Source: Planctomycetes bacterium UBA2386 (GTDB lineage: Bacteria > Planctomycetota > UBA1135 > UBA2386). From it: a DNA stretch of 13,576 bases. Of the stretch, positions 1 to 6,815 are shown one piece after another (the first letter of the stretch is position 1; every line of letters begins with the position of its first letter). A program made the position numbers and the translations under genes. Location of the stretch: assembly GCA_002343845.1 (NCBI GenBank), contig DDSQ01000124.1, forward strand, positions 1,743-15,318, read 5' to 3'. The notes beneath the pieces were generated by a model that was given only the letters and a program-made list of their open reading frames with translations, had not been told where the DNA came from and searched no databases.

Positions 1-90
1 GTTGAACTGGCTGCGTTCCTGACCAGCGCGCACGGCCAGCGTCTCCAGGGAATAGCCGCGAGTGCTGCCGGTCGGTTCCATTGCGTCCAT
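1..90 (-). CDS. metZ: O-succinylhomoserine sulfhydrylase MetZ, N-terminal 30 codons only
   Basis: The minus strand opens at ATG (90) and runs off the left edge. It encodes 30 residues, including the stretch LETLAVRAGQERSQFN, which is the typical N-terminus of PLP-dependent MetZ, the enzyme that makes homocysteine from O-succinylhomoserine and sulfide. The gene follows the purF stop after 11 bases, and cvpA-purF-metZ is a well-known betaproteobacterial order. An AGAGG sequence lies 2 bases before the first ATG and 11 bases before a second in-frame ATG at 81, so translation may start at 81. The catalytic lysine and the rest of the enzyme are outside the window. The call rests on a short N-terminus plus gene context. 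Confidence 0.72.
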   Translation of the reverse strand, partial: MDAMEPTGSTRGYSLETLAVRAGQERSQFN

Positions 91-101
91 GGCCTCTATC
101 T

Positions 102-1628
102 TCAATCTACGGACATCAGGTTCAACTGCAACTGATTCGACGACCAGAGCTCGTCCCGCGCGGCCGCGCCGTAGCCTTCGCGCGCCAGTTCGATGGCATT
201 CAGATATTCCGGGCTGACATCGCCGGTAATATAGGAGCCGTCGAAGCACGAGGTGTCAAAGCTGCATAGCGAAGGCTTCAGTTCGCGAATCGACGCCTTC
301 AACGCGTTGAGGTCCTGATAGACCAGCGCGTCGGCACCGATTTCACGGGCGATCTCCTCGCCGCTGCGCCCGGTGGCGATCAGCTCGCTGCGCGTCGGCA
401 TATCGATTCCATAAACGTTCGGGTAGCGCACCGGCGGCGAAGCGGAGGCGAAGTAAACCTTCAGCGCACCCGCGGCGCGTGCCATCTCGACGATCTCGCG
501 ACTGGTCGTGCCACGTACGATCGAATCATCGACCAGCAACACGCGCTTGCCCTTGAACTCCTGGGCAACGGTATTTAGTTTCTGGCGCACCGAACGTTTG
601 CGCGTCGCCTGACCCGGCATGATGAAGGTACGACCGATATAGCGATTCTTGACGAAACCCTCGCGGTAGGGAACGTTGATACGCTGCGCGAGCTGCATTG
701 CCGACGGGCGACTGGAGTCCGGGATCGGGATGACCACGTCGATCTCCTCCACCGGAATATGCTTCACCAGTTTGTCGGCCAGATGCTCGCCCATGTGCAG
801 CCGCGCTTCATACACCGAAACGCCGTCGATCACCGAGTCCGGGCGCGCCAGATAGACGAACTCGAAAATACACGGCGCAAGCGCTGAATTGCGCGCGCAT
901 TGCCGTTGATGCATGCGGTGTTCGAGGTCGATGAAGATGGCCTCGCCCGGATCGACGTCGCGCAGCACTTTGAATCCCAGGGTGTCGAGCGCCACCGATT
1001 CGGAAGCAAACAGATACTCGGTGCCCTCGGGCGTCTCGTTGGTGCCGAAGACCAGCGGACGAATGCCGAACGGGTCGCGGAAAGCGAGCATGCCGTAGCC
1101 GGCGATCATCGCCACCACCGCATAGGCGCCTCGGCAACGCCGATGCACCGCCGACACCGCACCAAAAATGGTATCGAGATCGAGACGATAGCCCTTGGCG
1201 GTGGCCTGCAATTCGTGCGCCAGTGCGTTGAGCAGCACTTCCGAATCGGAGTGCGTGTTGATGTGCCGCAGATCCTGCCGGAACATCTCCTCCTTGAGCT
1301 CTTCGGTGTTGGTCAGGTTGCCGTTGTGCCCGAGAACGATCCCGAACGGCGAATTGACATAAAAGGGTTGCGACAGCGAGGAATCGAACGCCGAACCAGC
1401 CGTCGGGTAACGGCAATGCGCGATTCCCATGTTGCCCGGCAGCGCACGCATGTTGCGCGTGCGAAAGACATCGCGCACCAGCCCGGAACCCTTGTGCATG
1501 TGGAAGGCGTCATTCTCCACCGTGGCGATGCCGGCCGCATCCTGGCCGCGATGCTGCAGGACCATCAAACCATCATAAAGCAACTGGTTTACCGGTGTCG
1601 TGGCAACCGCTCCAAGAATCCCGCACAT
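102..1628 (-). CDS. purF: Amidophosphoribosyltransferase (glutamine PRPP amidotransferase)
   Basis: This enzyme catalyses the first committed step of purine synthesis: PRPP plus glutamine gives 5-phosphoribosylamine. The protein is full length at 508 residues. It begins MCGILG, so Cys2 is the nucleophile of the class II glutaminase domain (about residues 2-235), with HRGQD at 26-30, HCRYPTAG at 71-78 and GHNGNL at 100-105. The phosphoribosyltransferase domain follows, with the PRPP loop VLLVDDSIVRGTT at 363-375 and YGIDMPTR at 406-413. The maturation propeptide of Bacillus-type enzymes is absent, and the C-terminal half resembles the E. coli type without an Fe-S cluster. The start follows a GGAAAG ribosome site that overlaps the upstream cvpA stop; the gap to cvpA is 13 bases. 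The gene is cotranscribed with cvpA and metZ and shows no internal damage. Confidence 0.98.
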   Translation of the reverse strand: MCGILGAVATTPVNQLLYDGLMVLQHRGQDAAGIATVENDAFHMHKGSGLVRDVFRTRNMRALPGNMGIAHCRYPTAGSAFDSSLSQPFYVNSPFGIVLGHNGNLTNTEELKEEMFRQDLRHINTHSDSEVLLNALAHELQATAKGYRLDLDTIFGAVSAVHRRCRGAYAVVAMIAGYGMLAFRDPFGIRPLVFGTNETPEGTEYLFASESVALDTLGFKVLRDVDPGEAIFIDLEHRMHQRQCARNSALAPCIFEFVYLARPDSVIDGVSVYEARLHMGEHLADKLVKHIPVEEIDVVIPIPDSSRPSAMQLAQRINVPYREGFVKNRYIGRTFIMPGQATRKRSVRQKLNTVAQEFKGKRVLLVDDSIVRGTTSREIVEMARAAGALKVYFASASPPVRYPNVYGIDMPTRSELIATGRSGEEIAREIGADALVYQDLNALKASIRELKPSLCSFDTSCFDGSYITGDVSPEYLNAIELAREGYGAAARDELWSSNQLQLNLMSVD

Positions 1629-1641
1629 AGTCTTTTCTTTC

Positions 1642-2130
1642 CTAGCCGAACCTGATTCGTTTAGTCACTTCCGATGGCAACCATGGCTTGCTGGCCAGGA
1701 CTGCCGTTTCAAGCGGCGCCGAAAAATACGCCTCGCTCCACCACTTCTCACTGGGTAGCGACGTCATGCCGCCGACGGCCACCAGGACCAGGACGATCAG
1801 CAGGCCACGCGCAGCACCAAAAATGATTCCCAACAGGCGATCGGTGAGGGTCATGCCCAGCGCCTTGAGCAGGCTACGCACGGCCAGACGCAGCAGCGCC
1901 ATCACCACCAGTACGGCGACGAAAATGGTCACCCAGCCAGCGACCAGTCGCAGTGCCGGGTCGGCAATCGACGTAAAGCCCTCGGCGACCAGAGAGCCCC
2001 ACCAGCGGGCGGCAAAGAAGGCGAGAACCCACGCCACCAGGGCGATGATCTCGCCGACGACGCCCCGCCACATGCCAAGCACCAGGGACACCACGACGAC
2101 AAACAGCACGACATAGTCAAAAACGGTCAT
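1642..2130 (-). CDS. cvpA: CvpA family inner-membrane protein
   Basis: This is a 162-residue protein with four hydrophobic helices at about residues 6-22, 27-45, 64-85 and 105-123. The short connecting loops include GMWRGVVGEI after helix 1 and DRLLGIIFGAARG before helix 4, which is the usual CvpA signature and length. CvpA was named for its need in colicin V production. Its molecular role is not settled, although it is linked to envelope integrity and is often cotranscribed with purF, as here. The start codon overlaps the stop of the upstream SPOR gene (ATGA), and no good ribosome site is visible, so translation is probably coupled. The last residues (KRIRFG) end 13 bases before purF. Confidence 0.94.
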   Translation of the reverse strand: MTVFDYVVLFVVVVSLVLGMWRGVVGEIIALVAWVLAFFAARWWGSLVAEGFTSIADPALRLVAGWVTIFVAVLVVMALLRLAVRSLLKALGMTLTDRLLGIIFGAARGLLIVLVLVAVGGMTSLPSEKWWSEAYFSAPLETAVLASKPWLPSEVTKRIRFG

Positions 2131-2403
2131 GAGCGGCCGGCGACGACTCCGCCAACGCCAATCTTCTTGAGCTTGTCGAGGGCCTTTTCAGCCGCCTCGC
2201 GATTCGGAAAGGGGCCGGCGCGCACACGGGTTCTTTTCCCGGCCGGTGAATTGAGGATTTCGGTATAGGTGGGAACGCCGCTGCGATCGATTCTGGCGAG
2301 CAGCTTCTTGACGTTGGCAGGATCGGCGAAAGCGCCGACCAGAATGACGTACTGGCCATCTGACGCGACCGGTGGCGGTGGCGGCGGTGGCGGTGGCGGC
2401 GGC
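2127..2403 (-). CDS. SPOR-domain protein (DedD-like), 5' part missing at a contig junction
   Basis: The C-terminal part of this frame is a SPOR domain of about 75 residues, running from QYVILVGAFADPANVKKLL through RVRAGPFPNREAAEKALDKL to the end. SPOR domains bind denuded peptidoglycan at the division septum. A polyproline linker encoded by a GGTGGC repeat (2371-2403) precedes it. DedD-like proteins normally have an N-terminal membrane helix before the linker, and none is present here. The frame stays open to an ATG at 2516, but those extra residues (Arg-, Cys- and Ala-rich) are the 3' end of serS read in another frame, so they are probably not real. The position just before cvpA, with an ATGA overlap, is normal for betaproteobacterial dedD. 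The true 5' half appears to have been lost where two genomes are joined. Confidence 0.8.
2371..2403. repeat. GGTGGC/GGC short tandem repeat (polyproline codons)
   Basis: This is a 33-base run of GGT and GGC triplets, mainly GGTGGC with some GGC units. On the minus strand it gives the proline codons CCA and CCG of the SPOR protein linker. It lies exactly at the boundary between the betaproteobacterial genes on its left and the more GC-rich genes on its right. Low-complexity repeats of this type are common sites of false joins in assembly and also of slippage. Confidence 0.9.
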
Positions 2404-2442
2404 AACGGCCTGTTCGGCGGCGGGTGAGCCAACGCCGGCTCA
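2371..2442. other. Probable junction of two unrelated genomes
   Basis: Left of this interval, cvpA, purF, metZ and the SPOR domain form an intact betaproteobacterial operon. Right of it, serS ends at 2440 and belongs to a GC-richer, planctomycete-like gene set. The SPOR gene has lost its 5' half here, and no transposon, integrase, tRNA or attachment repeat marks the point. The 36 bases between the repeat and the serS stop (2404-2439) contain nothing recognisable. The most likely cause is a chimeric assembly through the GGTGGC repeat. A genuine recombination event cannot be excluded from sequence alone. Confidence 0.7.
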
Positions 2443-3729
2443 GCCGAGCGGACGCCCGATCGTCTCGCGCCCGCCCAGGTACGGTCGCAACGCCGGCGGC
2501 AGGCGCACCGTGCCATCCCGCTGCTGGTGGTTCTCGAGCAGCGGGATCAGGATGCGCGGGCTGGCGGCGACGGTGTTGTTGAGCGTGTGGCAGTAGGTCG
2601 CCTTGCCGCCGTCCTGCTGCCGGTAGCGCAGGTCGAGTCGGCGCGCCTGGTAGTCGTAGAAGCGCGACGCCGAGTGCGTCTCGCCGTAGTTGCCGCGCGA
2701 CGGCATCCACGTCTCGATGTCGTACTTCATCGCCTGCGGCACGCCGAGGTCGCCGCCGCAGACGGCGACCACCCGGTACGGCAGCTCGAAGGCCTGCAGC
2801 AGGTGCTCGGCGTTGGCGACGATCGCGTGGTGGTGCTCGATCGAGCGCGCCTTGTCGGCGATGTCGACGATCACCTGCTCGACCTTCTGGAACTGGTGCA
2901 CGCGATAGAGGCCGCGCGTGTCCTTGCCATAGGTGCCGGCTTCGCGCCGGAAACACGCCGAACGCGCCACGTACTTCTTGGGCAGTTGGCCCTCGGCGAG
3001 CATCTCGCCGCCGTGCAGCGACGTCACCGGCACTTCGCTGGTCCCGATCAGGTTCAGGCCGTCCTTCTCGCAGCGGTAGGTCTGCTCCTCGCCGCCGGGG
3101 AAGAAGCCCGTGCCGTACATCGCCGCGTCGCGCACGAGCAGCGGCGGATCGATCGGCGTGAAGCCACGTGCCACCAGCAGATCGACGGCGTAGCGCAGCA
3201 CGGCGTCGTGCAGCAGCGCCAGGTCGCCGATCAGCACGTAGTTGCGCGACCCGGCCATCGCCGCGGCGCGCGTGAAGTCGAGCCAGCCCTGCGCCTCGCC
3301 GAGGTCGTAGTGCGCGCGCGGGACGAAGTCGAAGTCGCGGACGACGCCCCAGCGCCGGACCTCGACGTTCTGCGTGTCGTCCTTGCCCTCGGGCACGTCG
3401 GCGTCCGGGACGTTCGGGATCAGGCTCAGCTGCGCATCGAGGTCGGCGCGCAGCTGCTTCTCCTTCTCCTCGAGCCCCTGCAACTCGACCTTGCGTTCCT
3501 TCTGCTTGCCGAGGAACGCCTCCCGCTGTTCGGGCGACAAGCGCCCCATCTCCTTGCCGGCGTTCTTCTGCTCGCTGCGCATCGCGTCGAGCTTCGGCAG
3601 CATGGCTCGCAGCTCGGCGTCGATCTGCAGCGCCTTGTCGACGGCGGCGGCGCGGTCCGGCAGGCGCTTCTTCACGGCCCCCGCACGCACCGCGTCGGGG
3701 TTCTCGCGCACGAACTTCAGGTCCAACAT
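2440..3729 (-). CDS. serS: Seryl-tRNA synthetase
   Basis: This class II synthetase charges tRNA-Ser (and tRNA-Sec) with serine. The protein is full length at 429 residues. The N-terminal long coiled-coil arm that binds tRNA covers about residues 30-105. Class II motif 1 lies near GFTPIDPPLLV (189-199). The serine-site TSEVP is at 230-234. Motif 2 starts at RSACFRREAG (256-265), and motif 3 is near PRILIPLLENHQ (391-402). The usual LNGSG before motif 3 reads LNNTV here. The gene starts at ATG 3729, in agreement with the family N-terminus MLDLKFVREN. No convincing Shine-Dalgarno sequence is visible. It follows the 705-residue exported protein gene after 49 bases and ends just before the contig junction, so its natural downstream neighbour is unknown. 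Confidence 0.97.
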   Translation of the reverse strand: MLDLKFVRENPDAVRAGAVKKRLPDRAAAVDKALQIDAELRAMLPKLDAMRSEQKNAGKEMGRLSPEQREAFLGKQKERKVELQGLEEKEKQLRADLDAQLSLIPNVPDADVPEGKDDTQNVEVRRWGVVRDFDFVPRAHYDLGEAQGWLDFTRAAAMAGSRNYVLIGDLALLHDAVLRYAVDLLVARGFTPIDPPLLVRDAAMYGTGFFPGGEEQTYRCEKDGLNLIGTSEVPVTSLHGGEMLAEGQLPKKYVARSACFRREAGTYGKDTRGLYRVHQFQKVEQVIVDIADKARSIEHHHAIVANAEHLLQAFELPYRVVAVCGGDLGVPQAMKYDIETWMPSRGNYGETHSASRFYDYQARRLDLRYRQQDGGKATYCHTLNNTVAASPRILIPLLENHQQRDGTVRLPPALRPYLGGRETIGRPLG

Positions 3730-3778
3730 GGGCGAAGCAGTCTAGCCAGCCCGGACACTGCGGCCAGCGTCGGCCCGT

Positions 3779-5896
3779 TCACTGCCAGGCCGACTTGATC
3801 TCGCCGAACAGCGGGTGCTTCTTGATCGACAGGCCGATCTTCATGCCGGCGGCCGGCAACTTCACCGACAGCACGAGCTCGCCGCTGCGATAGCCGTCGG
3901 GCATCGGGAACGACGCCACCACGGTGCCGATGTTGTTGTGCTTGCTGGCCGCCTGGTTCACCAGCTCGGGATCCGTGAACCGCACGAACTTCCCGACCGG
4001 CTTGGCGCCCTTGCCGTCGGCCTCCTTCGCGGCCAACACGTCGCACGCGAGGCTGATGCCGTGCAACTCCGCGAACACGCATCCCGACGCCTCGGCCAGG
4101 TGCACCTTGAGCGCGTCGATCGACACGTTCTCGTCGCCGCGGCGATGGAACTGCAGCGTGAACGGCGCCCCCATGGTCAGCGTGAACGTCTTGCCGGCTT
4201 CGACCGTGAACGGCTTGGCGTCGCCGCCGTACAGCGACGCGAGTTGGGAGCGGCTGCCCTTGCCGACCATCACCCGACCCCAGATCACCTTGTAGTCGGC
4301 CGCCGGCACCTCGATCTCCTTGCCGCCAGCGACGTCGAACATCGCCGTCTGGTAGTCGCCGAGGCCCTGCACGACGAGCTGCACCGGCGCCGTCGGCTTC
4401 GGACCGTTCCACACGAGCTTGATCTTGCCCGGCTTCAGGTACTCCGGGTTCAGCGGCCGCACGCCGAGTTCGTCGCCGTTCGGGCTCTTGCGCACGTACA
4501 CCCATCCCGTCGACAGCTTGACGAACTCGGAGAACGGCACGCGCGGCCCCTTGCCGATCCGCATCGAATCGAGCAGCGGCACCAGCGTCTGCTTCTCCGG
4601 ATCGAGGTCGTGGGCGCCGAGCACCGGCGTCTTGAACTCGCGGCCGAACGGCGAGGCCTCGCCCGGGTTGCCGTCGGCGCTGTCGTCGTAGAGGGTGATC
4701 GCGTCGGCGCCGATCTGCGTCTTCCAGCTCGATGCGCTGCGGTAGTAGACGTTCGCGATCTCGTCGCCCGGCGAGAGGTTGCACTCGGCCTCGTTGACCA
4801 TCTCGCGATCCGAGCCGATCCAGAACGCCATCGCGTAGGGGCGCTTCCGGTCGCTGTCGAGCCAGAACGTGCTGACCTTGCCCTTGGGCGACACGTCGAC
4901 GTCGACGGCACCCTTGCTGTCGGCGGGGTCGAAGCCGATCGCGAACTTCGACGAACCGGTGCGGTGCAGGTAGATCTCGCGGGCCCGGAACCACGCCACC
5001 CGCGCCGAGCTGCCGGGCTTCTGCGTCGACGCCATCCACCAGAACGCCGGGTGCGGGCCGCCCTTGCTGCCCCAGTCGAGTTCGTCCCAACCGGTCAGCG
5101 CCTCGAACTTCAGCGCGTGCTTCTCCTCGACGGCATTGGGCATGACCAGCGAGTCGACGCCCTTGGCGTCGGCGGAGTAGCCATCGGCCTTGCGCTTCTC
5201 GCCGAGCTTCTCGTCGGCCTCGAGCCTCACCTTCTCGGCCTTCACGAACTCGGCCGTCTTGATGTAGTGCTCGTCGAACGTGAAGTTCCACTGCTTGCGC
5301 GCCGCCAGGAACTGCTCACTGGCGAACACCGAGTCGCGGCGGTTCGGCAACGTGCGGTCGGGCATTCGGCTCAGGACGACGCTCGCGAGGTTCCAGAGGT
5401 CCGCGACCTCGAGACTGTGACCGATCGACTCGGCGTTGCGCGCGAGGTCCATGAACTGCTGCACGACCTGTTCGTAGTCGGCCTTGACCTGGCTCTTCAC
5501 GACGGTGTCGGTGTAGTGCAGCCAGAGCTTGTACGAGTTCGTGCGGGTCTTCTGCAGCTGTTGGTAGACCGAGGTGCCGGCACCGCTGCACCAGCGGTCG
5601 AGATGCTCCATCGTGTCGCCGTTGTCGAAGCTGCGCTTCCACGACGCGGCCAGCGCCCGGCACTTCGCCGCCGACGCCTCGTTGCCGCCGTCCTTCTCGT
5701 ACCAGAGCTCTTCGTAGTAGCTCAGGGCGAACAGCGGTTGGCGCTTGGTCAGCTTGTCCTGCAGCTTGTCGTCGACCAGTTCGACGCCCTTGCCGAAGTC
5801 GGCGCGCCACTGCTCCTTGGTCATGTCCTGCGCCCGAAGCGCGAGCGACGACAGCAGCAACAGGACGGGAACGACAGCGACGAGGGATCTTGGCAT
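3779..5896 (-). CDS. Large exported protein of unknown function
   Basis: I do not recognise this 705-residue protein. It starts with a clear signal peptide (MPRSLVAVVPVLLLLSSLAL, then RAQ with probable cleavage near residue 23), so it is exported. No other membrane helix is apparent. Residues 24-240 look helical and charged, while the rest is rich in beta-strand patterns. A Trp-rich stretch covers about 268-310, and an acidic Asp-rich loop, YDDSADGNPGE, lies at 403-413 and could bind calcium. The pattern PFTVEAGKTFTLTMGAPFT at 562-580 looks like a beta-sandwich strand pair. There are five cysteines (79, 103, 372, 606, 618), which is compatible with disulfides. The gene lies 27 bases after the rhomboid gene and 49 bases before serS, so the three may be cotranscribed. 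A longer antisense frame exists but looks like a GC-codon shadow. A structural, planctomycete-specific envelope protein is one guess only. Confidence 0.85.
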   Translation of the reverse strand: MPRSLVAVVPVLLLLSSLALRAQDMTKEQWRADFGKGVELVDDKLQDKLTKRQPLFALSYYEELWYEKDGGNEASAAKCRALAASWKRSFDNGDTMEHLDRWCSGAGTSVYQQLQKTRTNSYKLWLHYTDTVVKSQVKADYEQVVQQFMDLARNAESIGHSLEVADLWNLASVVLSRMPDRTLPNRRDSVFASEQFLAARKQWNFTFDEHYIKTAEFVKAEKVRLEADEKLGEKRKADGYSADAKGVDSLVMPNAVEEKHALKFEALTGWDELDWGSKGGPHPAFWWMASTQKPGSSARVAWFRAREIYLHRTGSSKFAIGFDPADSKGAVDVDVSPKGKVSTFWLDSDRKRPYAMAFWIGSDREMVNEAECNLSPGDEIANVYYRSASSWKTQIGADAITLYDDSADGNPGEASPFGREFKTPVLGAHDLDPEKQTLVPLLDSMRIGKGPRVPFSEFVKLSTGWVYVRKSPNGDELGVRPLNPEYLKPGKIKLVWNGPKPTAPVQLVVQGLGDYQTAMFDVAGGKEIEVPAADYKVIWGRVMVGKGSRSQLASLYGGDAKPFTVEAGKTFTLTMGAPFTLQFHRRGDENVSIDALKVHLAEASGCVFAELHGISLACDVLAAKEADGKGAKPVGKFVRFTDPELVNQAASKHNNIGTVVASFPMPDGYRSGELVLSVKLPAAGMKIGLSIKKHPLFGEIKSAWQ

Positions 5897-5923
5897 CGGC
5901 GGGCTCGCGGGCTCGCCGGGATG

Positions 5924-6757
5924 CTACCGCCGCGCGCGTTGGCTCGCCTGCGCGAGGAAGCGGCGCTCGGCGCCGTCCAGCGCAGCGAGCCCTGACAGCT
6001 TGACTTTCGCCAGGATCGCGTCGAGTTGCAGTTCGCGCGCGGCGGCCTCGTCGTGCTGGCGTCGCGCCCGACGTTCCCGCAGCGCCGACCACAGTCGCTC
6101 GAGCACCCCCGCACCGCTCCGCGCGCCAAACCACCGCGCACGATGCGCGAGCCAACCGGTCAAGGCACCGGCGAGGTGCGCGCTGTGCGCGACGCCGCCG
6201 CTGCTGCCGGTCGCCAGTTCGACGAACGTCAGGTAGGCGCCGAGCCCGACCAGCAGCGCGGCAAGGCCCCACAGCGGCATCGCCACGATGACGAACACGA
6301 TGCGGGTGTGGGGCTCGACGCACGCCGCGAACAGCAGCAGCGCGTAGCAGGCGCCGCTCGCCCCGACCAGGGCCACGCCGGGATGCCCGGTCGCCACCGA
6401 CAAGAGCAGATGCCCGGCCGCGCCGGCGATGCCGCCCCACAGGTAGAGCCGCACCACGCCGCCAGTACCGAGCCGGGCCTCGGCCATCGGGCCGAAGACC
6501 CACAGCGCCACCAGGTTCATCACCAGGTGCAGCGGGTCGGTGAACGCGTGCGTGAACTGGTAGGTCAGCACGCGCAGGGCGCCGAGGCCGAAGCCATCGA
6601 GCAGGCCGGGGCCGGAGAACGCGAACCAGCCGCCGCGGGCCGGCTCGCTCAGGCGGCCGAGCAGCAACGCGTTCAGCACGAACACGCCGACGTTGACGAG
6701 CAGCAGCGCTCGCACGGCGGGCGGCAGCGGCAGCAGCGAACGCAGGCTGGTCGGCAT
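5924..6757 (-). CDS. Rhomboid family intramembrane serine protease
   Basis: This is a polytopic membrane protein of 277 residues with the catalytic features of rhomboids. HLVMN (77-81) is the HxxxN motif in helix 2. GASG (132-135) holds the nucleophile Ser134, and AHLAGALTG (193-201) holds the catalytic His194. The substrate proteins cannot be named. After the last helix comes a basic, Glu/Arg-rich cytoplasmic tail (about 205-277) ending in a short predicted helical pair, LDAILAKVKLSGLAALDG, of the kind often attached to planctomycete rhomboids. I chose ATG 6757 because it places a short N-terminus before the first helix. The frame is open farther up, to 6898, but that would overlap divergent folD and adds no family-like sequence. 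The gene is probably first in a run with the 705-residue protein and serS. Confidence 0.93.
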   Translation of the reverse strand: MPTSLRSLLPLPPAVRALLLVNVGVFVLNALLLGRLSEPARGGWFAFSGPGLLDGFGLGALRVLTYQFTHAFTDPLHLVMNLVALWVFGPMAEARLGTGGVVRLYLWGGIAGAAGHLLLSVATGHPGVALVGASGACYALLLFAACVEPHTRIVFVIVAMPLWGLAALLVGLGAYLTFVELATGSSGGVAHSAHLAGALTGWLAHRARWFGARSGAGVLERLWSALRERRARRQHDEAAARELQLDAILAKVKLSGLAALDGAERRFLAQASQRARR

Positions 6758-6776
6758 GGTGGCGGGCCCCGGCGGC

Positions 6777-6793
6777 CCGTTATCTTTCGGCGC
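6777..6793 (+). promoter_or_regulatory. Candidate promoter or operator motif upstream of folD
   Basis: The sequence CCGTTATCTTTCGGCGC starts 39 bases before the folD GTG. A near copy (14 of 17 identical, the three differences all transitions) lies on the minus strand 38 bases before the lipoprotein gene at 12122. TATCTT could serve as a -10 box, but no good -35 is visible. The site lies in the 58-base divergent gap between folD and the rhomboid gene. Its function is inferred only from repetition and position. Confidence 0.35.
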
Positions 6794-6815
6794 TTTCCCC
6801 CAGGGAGACTGAGCC

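Noticed and set aside
3739..3744. TAGACT on the minus strand 9 bases before serS and TAGCAT (5921-5926) before the 705-residue protein gene, as -10 boxes for short-leader transcripts
   Set aside because: The six-base matches are weak, no -35 element accompanies them, and TAGCAT overlaps the rhomboid stop codon. This is not enough to call promoters.
5897..5923. Repeated GGCTCGC units between the rhomboid gene and the exported protein gene
   Set aside because: The 27-base gap has two short copies only, compatible with chance in GC-rich sequence. It shows no stable hairpin followed by a T run.
3815..5995. A 726-codon open frame on the plus strand, longer than the annotated gene it overlaps
   Set aside because: Its product is dominated by Arg, His, Leu, Val and Ala without a motif or membrane pattern. 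It is the codon-position shadow of the 705-residue exported protein, whose signal peptide and composition are normal.
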